The position numbers and the translations under genes are program-made. DNA of 64,000 nt from Sympetrum striolatum (Eukaryota; Arthropoda; Insecta; Odonata; Libellulidae), in contig OX388350.1 in assembly GCA_947579665.1 (NCBI GenBank), forward strand, positions 31,157,393-31,221,392, in the 5' to 3' direction. The first letter of the stretch is position 1. Every line of letters starts with the position of its first letter. Positions 24,451 to 34,795 of the stretch are shown piece after piece. The notes beneath the pieces are model-generated. The model worked only from the letters and a program-made list of their open reading frames with translations, did no database searches and was not told where the DNA came from.

Positions 24451-25263
24451 GACGTTAGTCCATTATCAAGCATAAGAGTTATTCAGGAATGCATATATAT
24501 ATACAAAGAATAAAAAACCAAGGCACCAATCAGATTAGCCACTGTTGATAGGGGGAGCGGTGTTATGGGGAGGAGGAAGAGGGTTAACAATGGACAGAAT
24601 GGGAGAATAATTAGTAAAGTTAATTGACTTCAAAGTTCGTTAATTTACTAAAGTAACAAATTATAAGAAAGTAACAAATTATAACAAAGTTTCTGTTGAA
24701 ACATGGGTAAATAATCTTTATTAGAGACTTGGGTTAGGTCGTGGCTATGTGGCCATTCTGTTGTGTGTTACTTCGAGTTTTTTTCAATTGTGAGTTTTGC
24801 CATATTTTCATTTCTTGGATCCTTCAAATTTCATCCATACTCCACTTTAGGTTCCTCTAGAAAATTGACAGCTGCTTAGTATTCAGTAAGTATTTTATTG
24901 ACATAGCACTCTCGCATGGCCACGTTTTGAACTGAGCTGCTGTATTTATCGTATTCCATCATATCTTTATTACTTCTTTCTCCAGAATTTTCATTATTGC
25001 ACTAAATATTGCGATTTTACTAATTATAAATGGATGTCGAAGAGTCAGATAAAAATCCCACCTTGCCCTTCTGCGTTGTTAGGGAAAAACTTTCGTCTAT
25101 TTTCCATCATGGTTTATTTTATTCCAATAAAATTGGGCTGCAATATGTGCACAATTTATCGTTGCACGAATAATTGCTCATTTTTCTGCGATCGGAGGTT
25201 GGGAACACAGAGTACGATCAAATCTGTTTCCATCACAAATCAAAGTATTTAGAAATGTATTAA

Positions 25264-25757
25264 ATTAAGCAAAAGCCATGCTGCAACCCATTTAACAAAA
25301 AATAACATACAGCTAAACATGGGCTGCTGAAAGTCAATCTAGCCTTGTCTAATGATTTGCAAGCAGTGAAGCCTGGTAAAAAAATGTGTTCCAAGTGTAA
25401 AGCCAAATACATTTCTATGGTCCAAAACACTACTGACTCTTCGTCTTCGGAAAATTGCGATATGGAAATTTCGGCTACGGTTAATCGATCGATAATGAAT
25501 CGATAACGTTAGCTGCTGGAATACCAGCTGAAGATATAAGATAAACTAGTCAGTGTGATGTTGAGGAATGCTCGTCATTCTGATCTAATAAAAGAAATTC
25601 AAACAAAAATTAAAATATCCGATAGATCGATTAAAGTTCAACTATTGACATTGGCAACAAAAAGTTGGTCGATAGCACTTACAGTGAAAATATTTGTGGT
25701 ATTAGAACGTACGGAGAAAGCAGCACGGCTGATTTTGCACGGCTATTGGGCGTAACC
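25264..25757 (+). pseudogene. Decayed Cys-rich transposon protein fragment
   Basis: One plus-strand frame can be followed from 25264 to 25757 through several stops (TAA at 25303 and 25504, others by 25545). A short detour in the next frame at 25497-25542 reads ESITLAAGIPAEDI, so at least two frameshifts are present. The first part has a PCCNPF motif and then KPGKKMCSKCKAKY: paired Cys residues of a zinc-binding type. The second part (from 25555) reads NARHSDLIKEIQTKI and KVQLLTLATKSWS, and then a Lys/Arg-rich stretch. From memory, the LLTLxPxSWS and Cys-rich signatures occur together in uncharacterised, transposon-associated proteins of insects and cnidarians. An upstream ATG at 25031 (MDVEESDKNPTLPF) may be the original start. 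The catalytic part of a transposase is not visible, so this copy is internally deleted as well as mutated. Confidence 0.5.
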
Positions 25758-25854
25758 CTGGAGCGATGGGGTTACTGGTTCAAATGTCTGAACTGTTAGT
25801 GACGATGTCACTACCAGTACCAGTCATGGACCAACGCAATATACTAAAAATGTC

Positions 25855-26803
25855 TACATAAAATAACCAGGACGATAAACAACAGAAGACATAGGGCGCC
25901 ACCATAGCAACGTTCTCAACTTTGTTAATTTTTTTAGGGCTGTACGTGCTCGCGATGAAAAACCAAGTGTACTTTGTTAAGAGGTATAAAACATGCTCTT
26001 TCAAATGAAAATAATTTACGAGAGTATCGAAAAGGTCTTTCTTTTCTAAGAGCGGACAGAAAATAACCTATTTTTCTCGTTTTTACAAATGTCATCCTCA
26101 TAGTTGTCCCTGTTTCTAGGGCCTTATATGCTCGAGATGAAAAACTAGATATACTTTTTAGAGGGTTGAAATCATTCTCTATTTAATAAAAATTATTCAA
26201 AAGAAATTCCAGAGGGTCTTTTTTTGTAAAAGTGGGGTAAAAATAGCCTATTTTTGGCTTTTTTACAAAAACTGTCAAATGTTGGCTCAATTTTTAAAAT
26301 AATGGAAAGTACTAGGATAATGAAATTTTATATGTATAAACTATGTATTGATATGTTATCATGCGCAAAGTTTCACGTAGATTATATCATTTCTTCTTGA
26401 AATATAAAAAGCCAAAGTTTTAATTTTTTTTCGATCCGCAATTTTTTGGGCCAATTTTGCACAGAATTTTCTGCAAGGAGGTCGCTCTTACAGTTATTAT
26501 TATTATTTTGTTTAATAGAGCGCAAAAAGTTGTTCAAGATAGCCAAAGATTGTTTACTTCATAGAAATATTCTCTGAGATACTATGCCTCAAAGTTGCTG
26601 AAAACGCACAGTCATATTGAAGAAGGCAGCGACACGGGGTCAAATAAACTGCTATATCTCAGCAAGTATTCCATCGGCGAAAATAAAACTTTACAAATGT
26701 TCATAAAAGATATGTGCAAATGTTCATACAAAATTTCATCGAAATCCGTGATGTTCGAGCGGGGCACTTCTCTGAAATCAGACCACTTGGCATGGAATGA
26801 CCC
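25855..26803 (-). repeat. Right terminal inverted repeat
   Basis: It mirrors 23281-24220 with a few substitutions and a 9-bp net gain near the outer end. The outer end is followed by TATG, matching the base string before the left arm. Confidence 0.8.
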
Positions 26804-29800
26804 CTATGATAATAATTTTTGATAAAATACAAATATTTTGCAGCAATACAGCCCATTTTTTTACTTTCACCGGACCTAGTTGGAAAATTATGATTGTCAT
26901 TTAATTTGTCAAGAACATTTACTTTTTATGTAGCCGTGTTTTCTCTCTTGATGATAATATCCTTCATGCAATCTCACTTGAATGTCAAACAATCTCTTTC
27001 TTTACGAGAAAGAATCATACGTCCGATGAAAATGCTCAGAATTTGAGAGCAGAAAATAAACTGAAATTACGAATTCAACAACGGCTCCAGCAACTCATAC
27101 CATTAAGATATAAGTTTGATGAATAAAACACGATAATCTTTAAAAAAATTGGATTGGCGATCCTGAGATAGAGTCAAATTTCACATAACTTCAATGCATT
27201 GAGACAAGAGAAAGAAAGCGATGAAGTAGTTGAAGGATTTTTTGTAACTTATATTACTTTGAAAAAATTGCATCGTTTACTTACTAAGTTTTAAATTTTG
27301 TACCTTCCTCACAATTATCCTTATTTCAATATCTTACTGAATTAGCTTTGGTTTAAATATGAAACGGATCGCACTTTAAAAGTGAAAAACGGGACCTGAA
27401 ACTGGAATTAGCAATTGATAAAGCCTATGATGACCGTAGGATGACGCCAAATAAAGCACGAAGGCGCGTCTGAGATACATATCAACAGATCCATTACATG
27501 GAGAAATACATTGCAGCAGCAAGTAACCTACCATACAATTTGTCATTTTCCAAATAAAACCATCTGCCTTCCAAGAAATTTACCCTCAGGCAGATGTTGC
27601 AAAATTAAATTGAAAACGCTATTGCAATGTCCACTCCAAATTGTGATAACGAAGTGACTTCCGCTGCACAGCTTTCTATGTGACAAATGGAACGGGAAAT
27701 TGTTAGCGATTTACATGAAGAGGAAGGAAATTCACTAAATGGAATATTGAGTACGCCTTGCTCTTACGTAAAGAAAGCGAATCATCGCTCAAATCAAATC
27801 TCTTTTAGGAATGAATTGTTAAAGGGCAACGACTGTTGTAGCCTATACATCATCTAATGATACACTGATACCCTATAATCCACCTATCATCCTGAAAAAG
27901 AGGGTCAGATTTATTTTTAATTTGACATTTCAAGTTATTATTGGGATTTCAAAATATTTTCCTAGGTAAGAAAGTACCTCCGAATAGTAATAATGTTAAC
28001 TAAGGCTCAATGAAAAAAAATTTTATTGCTTCAATTGCCAAACAAGGATAGTCGGTACGTAAAGAAATAGAAATGGGAAAATGTTTGAAGAAATTAGAAT
28101 GTTTACATCTTCCTCCTCTTTCATTCGTGTGTCTACGAAGCGTTCTAATGTTAAATCAACCTCCAACTAAACTCTCTTTAATTTTTCAAACAATGATAAT
28201 ATAAAAAGAAATATAAACTGGAAGTTGTTCATGCAAACATAAACGAAGATATTCTCATCTTGAGTGTATTCAATTCACCATCTAACTATGTGTGGTCAAT
28301 ATCTTTTGAGACTGGTTTTATATAAGATGAATTGTCCATTGCCAAGAACACTAAACAGCATACAAAAAATTCCACGTCGACTATCAATTCATTGTTTCTA
28401 TTTGATAATCATATTTATATTTTAGGTGATAAAATAGGGCCTGTATGGATTAAAATCCAGTGTTCTCCTTTGTAGAGAATTCAACTTGTCGAAAGCAGAA
28501 TTTTCGGTAGATTTCACGCATTTAAAGAATATTACTTTATATGCTCCATAACATATGCGGAACGGGCATCGGATAATTTGAATGTCAAAATTATTCTTTA
28601 GGCACCTGATTTCCAATGAATCACGCATGCATTGATTCCAGCTACGCTAAAGCTCACCCTGATCGGAGGCAAAGTTTTTCGTGATTTATTTTCGAAGCGG
28701 CAGCCCTTCGACTCATCGGTCGTATTAGTCGAGAAGACAAATGTTTAAGTAGGACCACAACACAAGGCCCTACTTTCGGAAGAGAGGATCTGCTTTGCTA
28801 ATACCGTATGGAGATTGTTCTCTACGTTTTAGACTTAAAACTTTGATGAGCGAAACTATTAAATGCGCCTAGATGTATATGATTTGTCAAGAGTTTCCAA
28901 TTCCAAAAGAATATTTAAGTTGGAAAGTCAAACATTTGAGTGAGGATAAGTTTAATATCCCTACTTTCGATAGACTAAGATTAGTTGCTTTGATATTGCT
29001 AACGGTGAATAGTATTCTCTCCATTACAGAAATGAAGATATAAAGCGGTGGATATCTATGAGAAGGAGGAAGAATAATCTGTCGACTGCAGAATTCTTAT
29101 CTGGAAATCAATACCAATACATATATATCATTAAAATAAAAACAAAGCTAAACAGAAGGCTAAAAATGAAAACTGGAAATTTAGATGTACATAATTATAA
29201 GTAATCGCAGAATGAGATAAGTAGATGTACCTAATTAGAAACGAATTTAATGTGGGCGATATTTAGACTTAATATTTGATGTTTGTAGTAAGTTTATCAA
29301 ACAGGAAAATTAAAAAAGAGGAATTACAAAATTAAAGACAATTATATGGGAGTAATAGGAGAAGAAGAAATTATAATATCGGTTGATTATAATAAATTTT
29401 TGAACAGATGAAATGTATCCGAAGCAGCAACAACAACGATGAATAAGAGACTTCATAATGGTGCGAAACGAACTTAATAATAAAAAAACATGAAATTATT
29501 AAACTCCTGGACATTTAAATAAATACATATAAGTACTATTGCATTAATGACCATGATGTGACATTGTAAGTGATACAGAAATCATAATTTCGGTGTATTA
29601 TGAGAAACTGAAATTTTGCTTAAAAAATGTCTATGTAAGAACCCTACAAGCCACCTTTCAGCGTGTGGCAGGGGGTGCAGGCACCTCGATTCTATTTTCC
29701 CAATCGGTTGCTTTTTCGTATCGTTTGCAGAAAACATTAATGATTGTATGAACGAATAAATAGATTCAAAGCAAATCAATGATGAGTAAATGACTCGCAA

Positions 29801-30959
29801 ATGGTACGAAACGAAAATTTGTAAGCAAAAATTGCATTAAATATCTAAATGAACGAGAAAAATTCTTATGGGGTCGAGAATCGCACTCGTATATTCCTCT
29901 AAGTGAGCACCTGCTACATTCTTTAAGCTTTGCTTTAGCCGTAGTTGCCCAGCAAGTGACAGATCCGGGTTATAATCCTTATCTCGTGAGACTATTACAT
30001 TCGTATTTGATTTTTCAATTAGGCTACTTTATCTTGAAACCTTTCCAAAATGTAAGGTTACATAAATTACTATCCAAATCTATTTGATGGAAAGGTTGAA
30101 AATTCTACTTGAATCAAGGGATTTGTGGTATATAATGGAATAACAAAACGGTTCTACGAGACAGAAGAATAGCTAACAATAATACAAAATAATGTATTGT
30201 ATCAATATTGTTGTAGCCATATTAAACTAAAACTAAAGATTAGGAAAATCTCGATCTTCATCTAGAATGATTTTATAAACCTGTTTCTTTTTCATTTGTC
30301 TTATAATTTGTCAACTTGAGGGAATTTCCTTAAGATATTGTTTTATGATATTTAGTTTACGTAATGTCTTTTCATGCAATTAATGAATGTAAATTCTAAA
30401 TATAGATAGTCGGACAAGATTAATTTATGTGATCTTATGGCTATTTCAAGCATATGTACTGTTATATGTTTATTTTATGTTTCTGTGAATTATATTTTTG
30501 TATAAGATAATTGAAATATACTGAATATATTTAAAGATGGGAGATTAAAGGTTTTAGTTATATAAGGCTCTGAAAATTCACCGATGAATGTGAATGAGTA
30601 ATGTTTTATTGTTATTTTCCTACGAAACAAATTTCACTCAAATTATATCCTTTTCAATAACTCGGGACTTAACGCATATTACGATAATTTTATAATACCC
30701 TATGAAGGAAAATTATAGTTGGCTAGGACATCAAGCCGAAATCTCGGTTTTTACATCGTATACTACACTTAGTTTTGCATGGAATTTTGCAAAGACTATG
30801 AGAAAAAATAAATATTTAAGAAATAGGAAAAACTGCCGCGAAGAGCAATGGAGAAAGAAAAAGGGATACGGGAGGGTCACCTCCAAAAAGACACCAAAGT
30901 CGAGAGGTGAGAAGTACTCGGAAAAAGTTAGAAATATCGCGATGAATCGACTAGGGAAG
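26804..30959. other. AT-rich non-coding DNA
   Basis: Frames are short. At 29874-29890 GGGTCGAGAATCGCAC resembles an inverted, degraded B box, and at 29974-29986 CCGGGTTATAATCC a degraded forward one; neither has a clear A box. Nothing else recognised. Confidence 0.45.
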
Positions 30960-31185
30960 GGGATGAGGTAGATGGAGCATTGAGCGACACCTCCTCCTCA
31001 ACAGGCGTGGGAGATAGGTGAGTAGTGGAGATGCGAAGGGGAGGGGGCGCGGGGGGAGGGAGGGAGAGAGGGGAGGGAGCAGGGGAGGGGACGATGTGTG
31101 CGTACAAAAGGACCGCCTTGCATCGCTCGGAATCTCACTCTAACATCAACGTTGATCGAGAAGCGTGCTCTCTCTCTCTCCACAG
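30960..31185 (+). promoter_or_regulatory. CpG- and GA-rich candidate promoter with possible mini-intron
   Basis: A G/A-rich tract (31024-31093, repeated GGGAGGG/GAGAG) precedes a CpG-containing stretch with a palindrome TCAACGTTGA (31146-31155) and a CT tract. GAG|GTGAGT-like donor sequence lies at 31018 (ATAG then GTGAGT). The CT tract ends in CCACAG at 31185, a strong acceptor, so 31018-31185 could be a 168-bp intron between two untranslated exons. TCACTC at 31136 is close to an arthropod initiator. GA-rich DNA upstream of a start is typical of GAGA-bound arthropod promoters. All of this is inference from signals; no transcript evidence is available. Confidence 0.35.
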
Positions 31186-31323
31186 CTTTTATCCGAGGCG
31201 GTTCGTGAATCAGAAAAAACACGCTCCTTCACGCAACGAGGTTTGGTGGTCCCTGCAGTCCAGTCTCAGCATCCGAGTTCGGCGGGGGACCAGAAGATCT
31301 GTCCGGAGGCCCTCCACGCTTCG
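31186..31323 (+). other. Candidate exon (138 bp) between strong splice signals
   Basis: It is bounded by CTCTCTCTCCACAG (acceptor ending 31185) and TTCG|GTAAGTA (donor at 31324), both close to consensus. The 138 bp are GC-rich compared with the flanks and keep two of three frames open; its length is a multiple of three. In frame 1 it would encode 46 residues beginning LLSEAVRESEKTRSFTQRGL. I recognise no domain. It may be a 5' untranslated exon near a promoter, a small internal coding exon, or a chance combination in a GC-rich island. It is the most exon-like segment I found in the window. The next exon is not recognisable downstream, so the following intron would be long. Confidence 0.4.
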
Positions 31324-34300
31324 GTAAGTACGAGAAATCCGAAAGGTCTTCGCGGGTGAGTTAGGGAACGTCTTCCAAGAATGAGAAATCGTTCTTTTTA
31401 CGTGCGGAGGCGTGGTGGAAAAAGTTTGGAGACATTTCGGCGGAAAAAAATAGGTCTCTTCGGTTTCTTTCTGGAGGAATCGGAAGTGATAGCACTTTGC
31501 TGGATTAGGAACACAATTTGGAGTTGATTAAAATCCTGTCACCTTTTGATTGTAATTAATATGATAAAATTAGCGGAAATCTTTATAAATATATAATACT
31601 CTTCATTTAAGACTCAGACGCATAATTTCTTCACTGACGTTCAAGCACACAGACAGCGATAATCCATAGAAAAAAATTTTAATTCCAGGTGTTTTATGAT
31701 AAGAAAATTCAATGTTTTAGGACGATAATACGACTTTTAAAACGTCGATCAAACCTCCAAGAAAGATGGGAAACATAAGTGAAGGAAAAAATGTTAGGCA
31801 TAAGAGGTAGAATATGTAAGAGTGGAATAACTCACTAAAAAGGTTCGAAAATTGAGCTGGAGTCTTCCCAGTATCTTGCGTTGCTATCGAAACACAGGAA
31901 AATTTAAATAGACTCAAATACTTACGTAATCAAATACACCTTCATAAAAAATATAATTTTCTATTGTAGGTTTCGCAGGTTTTTCACACTACCCCTCTTG
32001 TGAGTGTTTTCCTGCAGTGGAAATTTTTTCCTGAGCCCTCAGCTTAGGTTTTTTAAAATCCACATACTTGTTTTCTGCGTGTACTTTTGCAAACTATCTC
32101 TTTCTTTCTGTTTCGCATATGACGATGAGTTAGGTGTAAGAAGAGACTTTCTAGTCTCAATCTCGCCCGAATAAAGTCCATTTATTATTTTTATAATTAA
32201 TCGTTACCTCTACTTAAGCAAAACACCACGTAAATCCATACCTCGATATCAAGTCAAATTTACGCAAAGAGAAGAAACAAGTTAATTATCAAATCCAATT
32301 AAAAGAACTTTCTCCATGATTCCATCCTTTATTATTCAATATCCAAGAGTTTCTATATGTTTAAGAGTGAACTACGAATCAAGAATGCCTTTTCCACAGC
32401 GCTCCGAGTCCTCCCAATTATTCTGAAAGGCTTAGAAATGAAAACATTTCAATCATATCTCTTGATTATCTCATTTGAAAAATAAATCCGGAAGCCATCC
32501 GTAGGATTCGAAGGAATTTTTGTGATAAAATTATTTCCGTCAATAAGTACTCCACTTAAAATAATGTGATGACACGAGAACAACATTCTGTGACTGCCTT
32601 TCCTCCTCACAGAATTTTGCTCATGTATGAACATGTGAAACCAATGTATCTTAATTGGACGAAATTTCAAAGCAAACTGCACATGTGCTAAATGGTGTTC
32701 GGCTTACTATTTGTATAATCTACCCTTCGAACGTGAAAGGTGGACTCAAATAAGAAAAATGGGCCCAATCAGGGGACTCGTTGAAATCTATTTAGCCCCA
32801 AACGCTTAGTAATGGAGTTATACTCAATAGATTCCAAGCGGCCGATACTTCATCATGAGCGATCCCCAATTAATCATTATTTGGACGGCATAATGTGCGC
32901 CAATTCGCCCTTGAAATTCAGCGTGGAGGCACTCGCAACAGTGCGTGAGTTTAGCTAGGAAAGGAGGATAGTCTTGGTACGATTTTATCATTTACGAAAA
33001 CTTGATATTCTGATGGCTTTATCATATTTTATCAAAAGTTACCTGCTAACTAAAGCTAGCACCGTCATAGTCTTATGTACGTGGAAATGAACTAGCTTTA
33101 GACAGTTTTTTTGGCGAAATTATTAAATTTATAGTCGTAAGAGGAATCTTTATCAAAGTTCGAATACTATGGTGATTATGACTCTTCTTTATCGATGTTA
33201 CGGGACAAGGATTACAATACTATGAGTCCGTGTTATCGAACACTTCGTTACTTTCATTGACATCGATTACAATTTAATGATATATAACTATATATTGAAC
33301 TTCCGAGATTAGAAAAACGATTTACTAATGTAAATTCCAATTGTTAGGGTTTACAGAATCTTAGTGTTAACTTTAACATTTACTGACTACTGAAACTGTA
33401 TTACGTAGAGGATTCCGATCTCAGAATTGGCCCAAAAGATTAAAATTAAAACATTCCATCGACACGTTCATTTTATAATATATTTACCTTTAAATTATAA
33501 TTTATACATATATAAATGAAAAAGTAAGTTTTCTTAACGAAAATTTTGAAATGCGTGTTCTTAGATAAAACTTCCCATGAAAATGCTTAAATTGTAAAGT
33601 GGAATTTAGGAAATAATACAACTGAGGTTCAGTTTCCAACATACACCTGTTAGAAGACACTAAGAAAGCAAACAAAAATTTCTATTCTACCTGGAATGGT
33701 GTTGTTTAAGCGAAAAATTTGCAATTCCTAACTGTGACGCATCATTCTCAAGTCCTTGCACTTTGTTTATTGATTTCTAATACTGGACCTTACTCTTCTT
33801 TTCGATTAATCATTCATTCCTTGGAAACCAAATAAATTTATAAGACATTCGCGTCCTTATGGGAAATTAATTTTGAGGCAAGATGGAGCTACTTATCAGT
33901 GAGGTTATTAGCTGCTCGTAAATATGCATGAAGTCGAGAAAATAGAAGTAATTAACATTTCAAAAGAGGAATAAGCAAAAATCATCAATTTTTGTGCCAT
34001 TTAACAAATGAAGTGTTTCATAAACGGCACAGCTAAGGATACACCCGCTTCGAGGTCCATTGCTTTGGAAGAAAATTCTTCCCAGTTTTTCGCAGATGGA
34101 TTTATATTCAATGAAAATTACATCCTATCGTGCATCTAACTCTACGAGTCGGTGGAGTGTACTAAAATCAAAACACTTTGTACGTTGAAATCGATGCGGG
34201 AAAGGCGTATCTTTGTAGAAATCGTGCTCCCTTTCATACCTTGCACGTAATCCTTAACATTTTGATGGTTGCGTAAATTCACTTAGTTTATTTTGTAGAT

Positions 34301-34614
34301 CTAAATATCTTATGTGAAAGGAAAATTATTTAAAGAATAAACGAAACAGGACCGTAGGCTAGAGGAAAATTCGTTGTTTGACATATACAATCGTCGCAAA
34401 GACTCCAAATTCGATATTTTATTAAGTCTTCGCTAAGAAATGGTTTCGTTTAGAATTATTTTTGAATGGAGTACATAGAAACCGCTTAAGGAAAAACAAT
34501 CAGTAAATCGTTCCATCATTAAACCTCAGTCCGATCAAATATTTAAATTTATTAAAAATTACAAATAATGGAAATGAAGTTTGACTTAGCACAGGAAAGC
34601 GTGCAACTTAACCC
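31324..34614. other. AT-rich non-coding DNA after the candidate donor
   Basis: No coding frame of note. It includes a retroposon tail at 32131-32193, listed separately. Confidence 0.45.
32131..32193 (+). repeat. Retroposon 3' tail, family 1, copy 2
   Basis: GAGACTTTCTAGTCTC, then ATCTCGCCCGAATAAAGTCC and an ATTTATTATT tail match the block order of the copy at 15310-15373. The first block is an inverted repeat, and paired substitutions in the two copies would keep the hairpin. Confidence 0.5.
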
Positions 34615-34795
34615 AAGGTTATACAAGAAGAGAAAAATAGTGGCTTGGCTGGGACTCAAACCAAAGTCTCCCACTTTCCGGGCAGGTTTTCAAGGCAGGA
34701 GTAGTAGTTTAGTGGTTAGAACACCTGCCCGGAAAATGGGAGACCTGCGTTCGAGTCCCTGCCAAGTCCCTATTTTTCTCTTCTTGTATAACCTT
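34615..34795. mobile_element. Palindromic tRNA-like element, 181 bp
   Basis: Arms 34615-34687 and 34723-34795 (73 bp each) are reverse complements at about 64 positions, separated by a 35-bp loop. The outer ends read AAGGTTATACAAGAAGAG. The loop and right arm contain a tRNA-like stretch on plus: GGCAGGA (34694-34700), an A-box-like TAGTTTAGTGGTTAGAAC and a B-box-like GCGTTCGAGTCCCTGCC (34748-34764). GGCAGG can pair with CCTGCC as an acceptor-like stem. The T arm is broken, so a working tRNA is unlikely. The left arm carries a second, more degraded B box in the opposite sense. It could be two SINE copies fused head to head or a foldback element that captured tRNA sequence. Open frames across it (34568-34921, 34690-34932) are products of the repeat. 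Confidence 0.65.

Larger units (their letters stand above)
23281..26803. mobile_element. 3.5-kb DNA transposon with about 940-bp terminal inverted repeats
   Basis: Left arm 23281-24220 and right arm 25855-26803 are reverse complements almost base for base across their whole length. The right arm is 9 bp longer because of a small replacement near its outer end (after CCAAGTGGTCT). The outer ends read GGCCATTCCATGCCAAGTGG and GGTCATTCCATGCCAAGTGG. TATG directly flanks the left end (23277-23280) and is repeated at 26805-26808, suggesting a 4-bp (possibly 5-bp, CTATG) target duplication. The roughly 1.6-kb interior holds a decayed Cys-rich frame (25264-25757) and a copy of the CGAAACCGGTCG repeat. 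Mirror-image open frames in the two arms (23276-23479 with 26595-26822, and 24071-24259 with 25780-26004) simply reflect the repeat. The arms have stayed similar although the coding part has decayed, which implies a recent insertion of an already non-autonomous copy, or gene conversion between arms. I cannot name the superfamily with confidence. Confidence 0.8.

Noticed and set aside
23276..26822. Mirror-image frames of 67/75 and 62/74 codons
   Set aside because: Identical products on opposite strands are the terminal inverted repeats read twice, not paralogous genes.
29874..29990. Two degraded B-box-like words facing each other
   Set aside because: GGGTCGAGAATCGCAC and CCGGGTTATAATCC each depart from the consensus and no A box or tail is present, so a SINE call is not supported.
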